In this document: piece after piece, positions 53,741 to 61,567 of the stretch | How positions within the stretch are numbered: the stretch's first letter is position 1 | How the letters are laid out: each line of letters starts with the position of its first letter | From: Comamonas piscis | GTDB lineage: Bacteria > Pseudomonadota > Gammaproteobacteria > Burkholderiales > Burkholderiaceae_C | DNA length: 64,000 bases | Direction: 5' to 3' | Assembly (NCBI RefSeq): GCF_014109725.1 | Contig: NZ_CP058554.1 | Span: 2,170,001 to 2,234,000, forward strand | Notes under the pieces: model-generated | Databases searched by the model: none | What the model was told of the DNA's origin: nothing | The model's input: only the letters and a program-made list of their open reading frames with translations | Program-made: the position numbers and the translations under genes

Positions 53741-55465
53741 ATGTTGACCCAACCTTCCAGCAAATACCGCGCTTTTCCAGCCATTGCGTTGCGTGACCGC
53801 ACCTGGCCTGATGCCCAGATCACCCAGGCACCGATCTGGCTGTCCACCGATCTGCGCGACGGCAACCAGGCGCTGATCGAGCCCATGGATCTGGCACGCA
53901 AGCTGCGGATGTTTGACATGCTGGTCAAGATTGGTTTCAAGGAAATCGAAGTCGGCTTTCCCGCTTCGTCGCAAATCGAATTTGACTTTGTGCGCCAGTT
54001 GATCGAGGGAAAGCGCATTCCCGCCGACGTCACCATCCAGGTGATGACCCCCGCCCGCCCTGAGTTGATCACTCGCACAGTGGAAGCCCTGCAAGGCGCG
54101 CCGCGCGCCATCGTCCACATCTACAACGCGGTGGCCCCCGTGTGGCGCAAGGTGGTATTTGGCATGAGCGTGCCCGAGGTGATGGCCTTGGTCAAAGACC
54201 AGGTGACTCATCTCAAGGCCTTGACCGATGCCCAGCCTGGCACCAAATGGGTCTTGCAGTACTCACCCGAGACTTTCTCGCTGGCAGAGCTGGAAGTGTC
54301 CTTGGAAGCCTGCGAGACGGCGATCGCCGCCTGGGGCCCTGGCCGCGACATCATCCTGAACCTGCCCACCACAGTAGAGAACGCCACCCCCAATGTGTTT
54401 GCCGACCAGATCGAGTGGATGGTGCGTAAGTTCGCCGACCGCCCTGAAGTGGTCGTGTCCGTACACCCGCACAACGACCGCGGCACCGGCACGGCCAGCG
54501 CTGAATTGGCTTTGATGGCTGGCGCCCACCGGGTCGAAGGCTGTTTGTTCGGCAATGGCGAGCGCACCGGCAACCTCGACATCGTCAATGTGGCCTTGAA
54601 TATGTATGTGCAGGGCGTATCGCCCCAGCTCGACTTCTCCGATATCGATGCCATCCGTGCCGAGGTGGAGTACTGCAACCAGTTGCCTGTGCCGGCCCGC
54701 CACCCCTATGCCGGCGATCTGGTCTACACCTCGTTCTCGGGCTCGCACCAGGATGCCATCAAGAAGGCCTTTGCCGCCCGCCAGGATGCCGATATCTGGG
54801 CGATCCCCTACCTGCCGATTGACCCCAAGGACCTGGGCCGCAGCTACGAGGCCGTCATCCGCGTCAACAGCCAGTCGGGCAAGGGTGGTATCTCTTACCT
54901 GCTCGAAGAAGCCTATGGCTTGGCCATGCCGCGCCGCCTGCAGATCGAGTTCAGCCAGGTGGTGCAACGCGCTATGGACACCGCAGGCACCGAGTTCACC
55001 GCCAAGGATTTGTGGCAGATCTTTGAGCGCGAGTACCAACTCAGCGCCAACCACGCGCTGGCCCAGTACCGCGTGGAGTCTGACGATAGCGATGAAGTGC
55101 GCATCAGCGGCAAGCTGCAGTGGGCCGGCCAGCCAGTCAGCATTGCTGGCCAGGGCAATGGCCCCATCGATGCCTTTGTGCAAGCGGTCAGCAGCGCCAT
55201 CGGTATCCCCGTGCGTTTGCTCGACTACAGCGAGCATGCGGTGGCTGCCAGCGATGCGCGCGGCGACAAGGGCGCCAATGCCACGGCTGCAGCCTATATC
55301 GAGCTGCGCGTGGGTGAGAACCAAAGCCTGTACGGCGTGGGCATGGACAGCAACAGCACCCAAGCTGCTTTCCGTGCAGTGATGAGCGCGGTAGCACGTA
55401 GCGGTGCTGTCGCCAGCGTGCAAACGGCAGCGCCACAAGCGGCTGCTCAAGAGGCTACTGTCTAA
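53741..55465 (+). CDS. leuA: 2-isopropylmalate synthase, long type (LeuA, type 2-like)
   Basis: This 574-residue enzyme condenses 2-oxoisovalerate with acetyl-CoA, the first committed step to leucine. The signature differs from the usual proteobacterial form: APIWLSTDLRDGNQALIEPM, with metal and catalytic residues in LRDGNQ and VSVHPHNDRGTGTASAELAL. The C-terminal regulatory LeuA domain (residues about 440-560, FVQAVSSAIGIPVRLLDYSE, AAAYIELRVG) should bind leucine. It resembles actinobacterial and fungal enzymes. It sits directly behind the attenuator and is followed by a different isopropylmalate synthase gene. Confidence 0.95.
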   Translation: MLTQPSSKYRAFPAIALRDRTWPDAQITQAPIWLSTDLRDGNQALIEPMDLARKLRMFDMLVKIGFKEIEVGFPASSQIEFDFVRQLIEGKRIPADVTIQVMTPARPELITRTVEALQGAPRAIVHIYNAVAPVWRKVVFGMSVPEVMALVKDQVTHLKALTDAQPGTKWVLQYSPETFSLAELEVSLEACETAIAAWGPGRDIILNLPTTVENATPNVFADQIEWMVRKFADRPEVVVSVHPHNDRGTGTASAELALMAGAHRVEGCLFGNGERTGNLDIVNVALNMYVQGVSPQLDFSDIDAIRAEVEYCNQLPVPARHPYAGDLVYTSFSGSHQDAIKKAFAARQDADIWAIPYLPIDPKDLGRSYEAVIRVNSQSGKGGISYLLEEAYGLAMPRRLQIEFSQVVQRAMDTAGTEFTAKDLWQIFEREYQLSANHALAQYRVESDDSDEVRISGKLQWAGQPVSIAGQGNGPIDAFVQAVSSAIGIPVRLLDYSEHAVAASDARGDKGANATAAAYIELRVGENQSLYGVGMDSNSTQAAFRAVMSAVARSGAVASVQTAAPQAAAQEATV

Positions 55466-55507
55466 CCACAGGCAGAGCAAAGCACGTAAACTGTAGCGCG
55501 GTTGATG

Positions 55508-55553
55508 CAGGCTGCAGGAGAGCGAGCAGATCGCTTTCCTGCAGCCTGTTTTA
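55508..55553 (+). terminator. strong hairpin between the two leuA genes
   Basis: CAGGCTGCAGGAGAGCGA (from 55508) pairs almost perfectly with TCGCTTTCCTGCAGCCTG (ending near 55548), with one G-T pair and a short loop, followed by TTTTAG. It looks like the terminator of the first leuA. A leader attenuator for the second leuA cannot be excluded. Confidence 0.85.
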
Positions 55554-55619
55554 GAGATTCCACTCACCCACGGTGGCAGCACGGCGGCAGCGCATGATCA
55601 ATGCCATGGAGAACACACG

Positions 55620-57158
55620 ATGAGCGACCAACTGATTATTTTTGATACCACCTTGCGCGATGGCGAGCAATCGCCCGGCGCGTCGATGACCAAGGACGAG
55701 AAGCTGCGCATTGCGCGCCAGCTCGAACGCCTCAAGGTGGATGTGATCGAGGCCGGTTTTGCCGCCAGCTCCAACGGTGATTTTGATTGTGTGCAGAGCA
55801 TCGCCTCCATCATCAAGGACTCGACCATCTGCTCGTTGGCGCGCGCCAATGACCGCGATATCGCCCGCGCTGCCGAGGCCCTGAAGCCCGCCAACCGTGC
55901 ACGTATCCACACCTTCATTGCGACCAGCCCCTTGCACATGGAGAAGAAGCTGCGCATGTCTCCGGATGAGGTGTTTGAGCAAGCCAAGCTGTCGGTGCGC
56001 TTTGCCCGCAACCTGGTGGGCGATGTCGAGTTCAGCCCGGAAGACGGCTACCGCAGCGACCCCGATTTTCTCTGCCGCGTGATTGAGGCGGTGATTGCCG
56101 AAGGCGCCACCACCATCAATGTGCCTGACACCGTCGGCTACGCGGTCCCTGAGCTGTATGGCCAGTTCATCCTCAACCTGCGAGAGCGCATTCCCAACAG
56201 CGACAAGGCTATCTGGTCGGTGCACTGCCACAACGACCTGGGCATGGCGGTGGCCAACTCGCTGGCCGGCGTCAAGATCGGTGGCGCACGCCAGGTGGAG
56301 TGCACCATCAACGGCCTGGGCGAGCGTGCGGGTAACTGCTCACTTGAGGAAGTCGTCATGGCCGTGAAGACGCGCCGCGACTACTTTGGCCTCGATGTCA
56401 ACATCGACGCCCAGCACATCGTGGCGGCCAGCCGCCTGGTGAGCCAGACCACCGGTTTTGTGGTGCAGCCCAACAAGGCGGTGGTAGGGGCCAATGCCTT
56501 TGCCCATGCCTCCGGCATCCACCAGGATGGCGTGCTCAAGGCCCGCGACACCTACGAGATCATGCGTGCCGAAGATGTGGGCTGGAGCGCCAATAAGATC
56601 GTGCTGGGCAAGCTCTCGGGCCGCAATGCCTTCAAGCAGCGCCTGCAGGAGCTGGGCGTGGTGATGGACAGCGAGAGCGAGATCAATGCCGCGTTCACGC
56701 GCTTCAAGGACTTGGCCGATCGCAAGAGCGAAATATTTGACGAAGACATTCTGGCGCTGGTGCACATGGAAGGCGCCGAAGCGCAGGCCGAAGCCTACCG
56801 TTTTGTGTCGCTGTCGCAATCGAGCGAGACGGGTGAGCAGCCCAAGGCCAATGTGGTGCTGATCGCCAACGGCCAAGAGGTGCGCGGCGAGTCCACTGGC
56901 AACGGCCCGGTCGATGCCTCGATGAAGGCTATCGAGTCGCAGGCGCACAGTGGTGCAGAGATGGTGCTGTATGCCGTCAACGCCATCAGTGGCTCGACCG
57001 AGAGCCAGGGCGAAGTGACGGTGCGCCTGCAAAAGGGTGGCCGCGTGGTCAACGGTGTAGGCGCAGACCCCGATATTGTGGTGGCGTCAGCGAAGGCTTA
57101 CATCGCGGCCCTTAACAAGTTACAAAATCCTATCGAGAAGGTAGCTGCACAAGGATGA
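55620..57158 (+). CDS. leuA: 2-isopropylmalate synthase, canonical proteobacterial type
   Basis: This is a 512-residue enzyme with the standard E. coli-like sequence: MSDQLIIFDTTLRDGEQSPG, then VIEAGFAASSNGDFDCVQSI, VHCHNDLGMAVANSLAGVKI, and the HASGIHQDG loop. The C-terminal LeuA regulatory domain carries NGQEVRGESTGNGPVDASMK and ends near PIEKVAAQG. It catalyses the same reaction as the preceding gene but belongs to a different subtype. The start at ATG 55620 has GGAG nine bases upstream. A strong hairpin lies before it, so it probably has its own promoter. Confidence 0.96.
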   Translation: MSDQLIIFDTTLRDGEQSPGASMTKDEKLRIARQLERLKVDVIEAGFAASSNGDFDCVQSIASIIKDSTICSLARANDRDIARAAEALKPANRARIHTFIATSPLHMEKKLRMSPDEVFEQAKLSVRFARNLVGDVEFSPEDGYRSDPDFLCRVIEAVIAEGATTINVPDTVGYAVPELYGQFILNLRERIPNSDKAIWSVHCHNDLGMAVANSLAGVKIGGARQVECTINGLGERAGNCSLEEVVMAVKTRRDYFGLDVNIDAQHIVAASRLVSQTTGFVVQPNKAVVGANAFAHASGIHQDGVLKARDTYEIMRAEDVGWSANKIVLGKLSGRNAFKQRLQELGVVMDSESEINAAFTRFKDLADRKSEIFDEDILALVHMEGAEAQAEAYRFVSLSQSSETGEQPKANVVLIANGQEVRGESTGNGPVDASMKAIESQAHSGAEMVLYAVNAISGSTESQGEVTVRLQKGGRVVNGVGADPDIVVASAKAYIAALNKLQNPIEKVAAQG

Positions 57159-57168
57159 CACTTCGGAA

Positions 57169-57174
57169 TATAAT
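57169..57174 (+). promoter_or_regulatory. -10-like TATAAT before the carboxypeptidase gene
   Basis: A perfect TATAAT lies 11 bases after the leuA stop. A weak TGCACA at 57146-57151 is 17 bases upstream as a possible -35. The start of transcription would be near 57181, giving a leader of about 95 bases. Confidence 0.45.
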
Positions 57175-57197
57175 TTCACTTAAATAATTGAAGCGTC

Positions 57198-57226
57198 GCG
57201 TAAGTTCATGAATTTACGCAATTTTT
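57198..57226 (+). terminator. hairpin in the leuA-carboxypeptidase gap
   Basis: GCGTAA (57198-57203) pairs with TTACGC (57214-57219), with an imperfect inner TTCATGAA palindrome, followed by AATTTTTC. It may terminate leuA transcription, yet it would also lie in the leader of the next gene if the TATAAT is used. Confidence 0.6.
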
Positions 57227-57275
57227 CAAATCGAAATTTCCGCTGTCAGCTATCGTTTTTGTAGGGAGCAGAATA

Positions 57276-58400
57276 ATGGCGCTACGTCATCGCAGTGTTT
57301 TGCGTCGTTTTTCACATTTGTTTGCAATTTGTGCCCTCGCCTTTGGTCTGGCCGCGCCCGGCGCCCATGCCAGCACCAAGAGCAAGGCAGCGCCTAAAGC
57401 GCAGGTGCAGGCCAAGGCAGGCAAAAAGCAGGCGGCTGTGGCCTCCAAGGGTGAGCGCAATGGCCGCCACAAGCAGGCCGCTGCCCCCGCTTCCAAAAAG
57501 GTGGCCGCCAAGGGCGTGAAGGGCAAGACCACGGTTGCCAAGGCGGGCCGCCATGCCGCCCGCGCTGCAGTGGCTGCGGCCGTCATCATCCCCGAACGCC
57601 AATCCTTTGGCCAGCTGGCCGGTCTGCATGATGTGACCGATCCGCTGGCGCTCAAGTCCAGCGTGGCCCTGGTGCTCGACCAGGATACGCATGAAGTGCT
57701 GCTGTCCAAGAACGACCACGCCGTGCTGCCGATCGCATCGCTCACCAAGCTGATGACCGGCCTCATCATCTCCCAGGCCCAGCTGCCCATGGACGAGATG
57801 ATCACCATCACCCAGGATGATGTGGACACCGAAAAGCACAGCAGCTCGCGTCTGCGTGTGGGTACCACCTTGATGCGTGGCGAGCTGCTGCACCTGGCGC
57901 TGATGTCCAGCGAAAACCGTGCAGCCCATGCGCTGGGCCGCACCTACCCCGGTGGCATGCAGACCTTTGTTGGCCTGATGAACATGAAGGCCAAGATGCT
58001 GGGTATGGCCGATACCCGCTATGTCGAGCCCACCGGCCTGTCGAGCTCCAACCAATCGAGCGCCTTTGACCTGGCCACCCTGGTGAACGTAGCGCACTCC
58101 GATCCGCTGATGCGTGATCTGACGACCTCGCCTTCGTACCAAGTGGAAGTGGGCGAGCGCACCGTACAGTTCAACAACACCAACCGCCTGGTACACAACC
58201 CGGAATGGAATATTGGCCTGCAAAAGACCGGCTATATCTCCGAAGCAGGACGCTGCTTGGTGATGCAAACCCAGGTCGCTGGCCGCAAGCTGATCATGGT
58301 GTTCCTGGATTCGGCCGGCAAGTTCGGCCGTCTGGCCGATGCCGAGCGCGTGCGCCATTGGGTCGAAGGCTCGGGCACGCAACTGCTGGCGAAGCACTGA
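57276..58400 (+). CDS. penicillin-binding D,D-peptidase (peptidase S11) with basic linker
   Basis: This 374-residue secreted enzyme trims peptidoglycan cross-links or stem peptides. A signal peptide ends near PGAHAS (about residue 33). A Lys/Ala-rich linker of about 70 residues follows. The S11 catalytic domain starts near SVALVLDQDTHEVLLSKNDH, with SxxK in ASLTKLM (nucleophile Ser), SxN in MSSENRAAHAL and KTG in QKTGYISEAGR. It matches the PbpG/PBP7-like endopeptidase class better than DacA, though DacA-type activity is possible. A GGAG sequence lies before the ATG. Confidence 0.93.
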   Translation: MALRHRSVLRRFSHLFAICALAFGLAAPGAHASTKSKAAPKAQVQAKAGKKQAAVASKGERNGRHKQAAAPASKKVAAKGVKGKTTVAKAGRHAARAAVAAAVIIPERQSFGQLAGLHDVTDPLALKSSVALVLDQDTHEVLLSKNDHAVLPIASLTKLMTGLIISQAQLPMDEMITITQDDVDTEKHSSSRLRVGTTLMRGELLHLALMSSENRAAHALGRTYPGGMQTFVGLMNMKAKMLGMADTRYVEPTGLSSSNQSSAFDLATLVNVAHSDPLMRDLTTSPSYQVEVGERTVQFNNTNRLVHNPEWNIGLQKTGYISEAGRCLVMQTQVAGRKLIMVFLDSAGKFGRLADAERVRHWVEGSGTQLLAKH

Positions 58401-58415
58401 GCGGCAAGCACCCCT

Positions 58416-58444
58416 TAAAAAAACCTGCCTCGGCAGGTTTTTTG
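58416..58444. terminator. bidirectional terminator after the carboxypeptidase and IclR genes
   Basis: AAAACCTGCC (58420-58429) pairs with GGCAGGTTTT (58432-58441). Runs of T occur on both sides, so it can end both convergent transcripts. Confidence 0.9.
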
Positions 58445-58482
58445 CGTCTAGAAGCTATGAATTTTGAGAAGCGGGATTGGCC

Positions 58483-59280
58483 TTAGCGTGCGCTGGGCTG
58501 GCGCTGCTGGTCAAAGCCCAGTGCCGACGAGATCTCCGTGGCGGTGGCCTGCAGCCGCGTGGTCCAGGCGTCTTCCAGCCGGTCAGCAGGGGCGGAGACG
58601 GACAGGCCCGCTACCAAGCGGCCCTGGTCGTCATAGATGCCCGCGGCCATGCAGCGCACGCCCAGCTCCAACTCTTCATTGTCGCGTGCCACGCCGTACT
58701 GGCGGGTTTTGGACAGCTCGCGCTCCAGTACCGCCAGGTTGGTGATGCTGTTCTTGGTATTGCCTGCCAGGCCGGTGCGCATGGCATAGGCCCGCACGCG
58801 CTCGGGCTCGTCGTCTGCCAGGAAGAGCTTGCCGGTAGAGGTGAGGTGCAAGGGGGCATGGCCGCCGATGGCGCGCACCACCTGCATGCCAGAGCGCTCA
58901 CTGAAGCTGCGCTCCACATAGACGATCTCATCGCCCTGGCGCATGCTCAGGTTGATGGCCTGCTGGGTAGCCAGGTGCAGTCGGCGCATCGGCAGCAAGG
59001 CCACTTCCCGCACATTGATGCGGGCCTTGACCAGGTTGCCCAGCTCCAATAGGCGCATGCCCAGGCGGTAGCTGCCCGATTCGGGGCGGTCCACAAAGCG
59101 GCCGATGGTCAGGTCGTTCAAGATGCGGTGGGTGGTGGAGGGGTGCAGGCCGGTGATCTCGCTGAGCTCTTTCAGAGACACCGCTTCCTCGCGCGTGGCG
59201 AGCACGTCCAGCAGCGTAAACATGCGTTCGAGCACTTGCACGCTGGGCTTGGTGACGGTGTCATGGGTTGTTTTGGTCAT
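58483..59280 (-). CDS. IclR-family transcriptional regulator
   Basis: This 265-residue protein uses the ATG at 59280; the TTG six codons earlier is less likely. The winged helix is VLERMFTLLDVLATREEAVS, then LSEITGLHPSTTHRILNDL. The C-terminal ligand-binding domain includes APLHLTSTGKLFLADDEPER, YGVARDNEELELGVRCMAAG and GRLVAGLSVSAPADRLED. IclR regulators control catabolic genes for acids and aromatics; the target here is unknown. It lies 54 bases after the bpt gene, so may be cotranscribed. Confidence 0.94.
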   Translation of the reverse strand: MTKTTHDTVTKPSVQVLERMFTLLDVLATREEAVSLKELSEITGLHPSTTHRILNDLTIGRFVDRPESGSYRLGMRLLELGNLVKARINVREVALLPMRRLHLATQQAINLSMRQGDEIVYVERSFSERSGMQVVRAIGGHAPLHLTSTGKLFLADDEPERVRAYAMRTGLAGNTKNSITNLAVLERELSKTRQYGVARDNEELELGVRCMAAGIYDDQGRLVAGLSVSAPADRLEDAWTTRLQATATEISSALGFDQQRQPSAR

Positions 59281-59334
59281 GCGTAGACTGGCGCTCAAAT
59301 AACAAAAATAGGGGTGGCTGCTGGATCGGGCAGA

Positions 59335-60093
59335 TCAAGCGGCGCCATGGTGGGCGAGCTGGCCCGGCTGCCAGCGCTGGTCAATGTAGACCTCGTAGGG
59401 CTGGTAGTCGGCCTTGTACTGCATCTTGGGGCTGGCGGCAATCCAGTAGCCCAGGTACAAATAAGGCAGGCCCATGGTGCGGCACTGGGCAATCTGCCAA
59501 AGCACGTTGTAGGTGCCGTAGCTGGTGTGGGCCTCGGGCTCATAGAAGGTGTAGACGGCTGACAGGCCGTCGTTGAGGATGTCGATGATGGAGACCATCT
59601 TCAAGGCACCGGGTTGCTGCGCATCGCCGGGCTCGCGGAACTCCACCAACCGGCTGTTGACCCGGCTTTGCAGCATGAACTGTGAATACTGCTCAATGCT
59701 GTCCTCGTCCATGCCGCCGCCGGTGTGGCGCGCCGATTGGTAGCGCAGGTAGAGCTCATAGTGCTCGCGCAAAAAGCCCAGGGGCAGCACGCGCACGTCC
59801 AGGGCCTCATGCTGTTTTTGGGCCCGGCGCTGGTGGCGCTTGGGCTTGAAGTCCTGCACATGCACACGCAAAGGAACGCAGGCCTGGCAGCCATCGCAAT
59901 AAGGGCGGTAGGTAAACAGGCCGCTGCGGCGAAAACCTTGCTGGATCAACTCCGAATACACATCGTTCTGGATGGCGTGGCTGGGCGTGGCTACCTGAGA
60001 GCGCGCCATGCGCGCTTCGAGATAGCTGCATGGGTAGGGCGCTGTCGCATAAAACTGCAGTGACTGCAGTGGTAGTTCGTTCAGCCTACTCAT
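59335..60093 (-). CDS. bpt: aspartate/glutamate leucyltransferase (Bpt, arginyltransferase family)
   Basis: This 252-residue protein transfers leucine from Leu-tRNA to N-terminal Asp or Glu, marking proteins for ClpS/ClpAP. Features: FYATAPYPCSYLEARMARSQ, the conserved cysteines in YRPYCDGCQACVPLRVHV, the basic region PKRHQRRAQ, and the C-terminal YDPEA-like YEPEAHTSYGTYNVLWQI with YLYLGYWIAASPKMQYKADY. It overlaps the Aat stop by eight bases, so the two N-degron enzymes are coupled. Confidence 0.94.
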   Translation of the reverse strand: MSRLNELPLQSLQFYATAPYPCSYLEARMARSQVATPSHAIQNDVYSELIQQGFRRSGLFTYRPYCDGCQACVPLRVHVQDFKPKRHQRRAQKQHEALDVRVLPLGFLREHYELYLRYQSARHTGGGMDEDSIEQYSQFMLQSRVNSRLVEFREPGDAQQPGALKMVSIIDILNDGLSAVYTFYEPEAHTSYGTYNVLWQIAQCRTMGLPYLYLGYWIAASPKMQYKADYQPYEVYIDQRWQPGQLAHHGAA

Positions 60094-60871
60094 CCGGATG
60101 CGGAGATGTCATTTCAGATAGTGGGATTATGTCAGTCCAATCGCCAGATGCAAGCTCCCAACACATAGGCGGCAGTGCTATTTGCGCCTCTACGCTGGCG
60201 ACAAACTGGCTGCGTGGCATTTCGGCAGCGCCCATGAAGGCCAGGTGCCCGGTATTTTGCTGGCAGTCGATCATCGGCACCTGCTCGCGCTTGCAGATCT
60301 GCACCAGCGCTGCCAGCGCAATTTTGGAGCCATTGGGGATGGTGGTGAACATCGATTCGCCAAACACCGCGCGCCCTATGGCCACGCAGTACAGGCCGGC
60401 GACCAGGCGGCCGCCCTGCCACACTTCCACGCTGTGGGCATAGCCGTCGCGGTGCAACTGGGTGTAGGCGGCCTGGATGTCGTCGACGATCCAGGTGCCA
60501 TCCTGGCCTTCGCGCGGCTGCTGGCTGCAGGCGGCAATCACCGCGGCAAAGTCGCTGTCGATGCGCAGTTCGCAATCGGCCTGCTGCGCAAATTTGCGAA
60601 TCGCCTGTTTGAGCGAGCGGTGCAGCCTGAACTGGGCCGGCTGCAGCACCATGCGCGGATCGGTGGACCACCACAGAATCGGCGAGCCCTCGCTGAACCA
60701 GGGAAAGATGCCCCGGCGGTAGGCCTGCTGCAGATGGGCGCTGTCGAGCACGCCGCCGGCGGCCAGCAGGCCAGGGTGGATGGTGTCCGGGCCCCAGGCA
60801 TGGTCAACGGGTGGAAAGGCGTCGTCGGCTTGCAGCCAGGCGAGAGGGGGGGTGTGGTGGTCGGCGCTCAT
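60086..60871 (-). CDS. aat: leucyl/phenylalanyl-tRNA-protein transferase
   Basis: This 261-residue N-degron enzyme adds Leu or Phe to N-terminal Lys or Arg. The ATG at 60871 (MSADHHTPPLAW) fits the family length; an upstream ATG at 60886 is possible. Family signs: LAAGGVLDSAHLQQAYRRGI, FPWFSEGSPILWWSTDPRMV, RIDSDFAAVIAACSQ, GRLVAGLYCVAIGRAVFGES and CQQNTGHLAFMGAAEMPRSQ. The downstream bpt overlaps its stop. The first 58 residues of the longer open frame have no match. Confidence 0.95.
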   Translation of the reverse strand: MSADHHTPPLAWLQADDAFPPVDHAWGPDTIHPGLLAAGGVLDSAHLQQAYRRGIFPWFSEGSPILWWSTDPRMVLQPAQFRLHRSLKQAIRKFAQQADCELRIDSDFAAVIAACSQQPREGQDGTWIVDDIQAAYTQLHRDGYAHSVEVWQGGRLVAGLYCVAIGRAVFGESMFTTIPNGSKIALAALVQICKREQVPMIDCQQNTGHLAFMGAAEMPRSQFVASVEAQIALPPMCWELASGDWTDIIPLSEMTSPHPDE

Positions 60872-60999
60872 GGTGTGAGCTGCCATGGTAGCGGCCAAAT
60901 GGCAGGCGCCGGGCGCCCTGGCGGGCAGCGAGGGCACAAAACCGGCAGATCTATCGCCCTGTGGGCTGCGCTGCGATCGGCGCAGGCGCGCGCAGAAAC

Positions 61000-61030
61000 A
61001 AAAAAGCCTGCACACGGGGTGCAGGCTTTT
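61000..61030 (-). terminator. intrinsic terminator of the tRNA-Asn array
   Basis: AAAAGCCTGC (61002-61011) pairs with GCAGGCTTTT (61021-61030). On the reverse strand it ends in a T-run, directly after the last tRNA. Confidence 0.88.
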
Positions 61031-61034
61031 CGAA

Positions 61035-61110
61035 TGGCTCCTCAACCTGGGCTCGAACCAGGGACCTACGGATTAACAGTCCGGCGCTCTACCAACTGAG
61101 CTATTGAGGA
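61035..61110 (-). tRNA. tRNA-Asn (GTT), copy 4 in transcription order
   Basis: This 76-base tRNA with encoded CCA reads TCCTCAATAGCTCAGTTGG from its 5' end on the reverse strand. The anticodon stem-loop is CCGGACTGTTAATCCGT with anticodon GTT. The acceptor stem (TCCTCAA with TTGAGGA) and the T-loop GGTTCGAGCC are intact. Identical to the other three copies as far as can be read by eye. Confidence 0.95.
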
Positions 61111-61123
61111 ATAACGGTGAACA

Positions 61124-61145
61124 GGCTTTGTGCGATTGCAAAGCC
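61124..61145 (-). repeat. hairpin in tRNA spacer between copies 3 and 4
   Basis: GGCTTTG (61124-61130) pairs with CAAAGCC (61139-61145) around an eight-base loop. In RNA sense the loop is CAATCGCA. The whole spacer closely resembles the one at 61355-61400. Confidence 0.7.
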
Positions 61146-61155
61146 AAAAATGCTT

Positions 61156-61231
61156 TGGCTCCTCAACCTGGGCTCGAACCAGGGACCTACGGATTAACAG
61201 TCCGGCGCTCTACCAACTGAGCTATTGAGGA
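61156..61231 (-). tRNA. tRNA-Asn (GTT), copy 3
   Basis: This is a 76-base tRNA with encoded CCA, anticodon GTT, identical to its neighbours by eye. It is part of a four-copy tandem array transcribed leftward and separated by 45-47 base spacers. Confidence 0.95.
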
Positions 61232-61248
61232 ACAAATTTTTTGGTGTT

Positions 61249-61268
61249 GCCCTGAACGATTGCAGGGC
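61249..61268 (-). repeat. hairpin in tRNA spacer between copies 2 and 3
   Basis: GCCCTG (61249-61254) pairs with CAGGGC (61263-61268) around an eight-base loop whose RNA sense is CAATCGTT. The stem sequence differs from the other two spacers but stays paired, and the CAATCG loop is kept. Confidence 0.7.
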
Positions 61269-61278
61269 AGATAAGTGA

Positions 61279-61354
61279 TGGCTCCTCAACCTGGGCTCGA
61301 ACCAGGGACCTACGGATTAACAGTCCGGCGCTCTACCAACTGAGCTATTGAGGA
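61279..61354 (-). tRNA. tRNA-Asn (GTT), copy 2
   Basis: This is a 76-base tRNA with encoded CCA and anticodon GTT. It has the same sequence as the other copies by eye. Confidence 0.95.
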
Positions 61355-61367
61355 ATATCGGTAAACA

Positions 61368-61389
61368 GGCTTTGTTCGATTGCAAAGCC
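61368..61389 (-). repeat. hairpin in tRNA spacer between copies 1 and 2
   Basis: GGCTTTG (61368-61374) pairs with CAAAGCC (61383-61389). The RNA-sense loop is CAATCGAA. Confidence 0.7.
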
Positions 61390-61400
61390 AAAAAATTCTT

Positions 61401-61476
61401 TGGCTCCTCAACCTGGGCTCGAACCAGGGACCTACGGATTAACAGTCCGGCGCTCTACCAACTGAGCTATTGAGGA
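61401..61476 (-). tRNA. tRNA-Asn (GTT), copy 1 (first transcribed)
   Basis: This is a 76-base tRNA with encoded CCA and anticodon GTT, nearest to the array promoter at 61488-61515. Confidence 0.95.
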
Positions 61477-61487
61477 ACAAGACTGCG

Positions 61488-61515
61488 ATTATAGAACGTT
61501 TTTTTGGCCTGAAAA
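61488..61515 (-). promoter_or_regulatory. promoter of the tRNA-Asn array
   Basis: On the reverse strand, TTTTCA (61510-61515) and a perfect TATAAT (61488-61493) are 16 bases apart. The first tRNA begins 12 bases past the -10. This fits a strong stable-RNA promoter. The -35 is only four of six. Confidence 0.65.
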
Positions 61516-61567
61516 AGCGACGAGGCCATTTTTTGCCGCAGCGTGCTGGCTTGCGACAGGCTGACGC

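Noticed and set aside
61035..61476. The fourfold direct repeat as a CRISPR array or duplicated mobile element end
   Set aside because: The 76-base repeats fold as tRNA-Asn with the GTT anticodon and encoded CCA. Spacers are similar to each other, unlike CRISPR spacers.
61035..61476. tRNA array as a prophage or island attachment site
   Set aside because: No integrase, no partial tRNA copy outside the array and no foreign-looking genes lie nearby.
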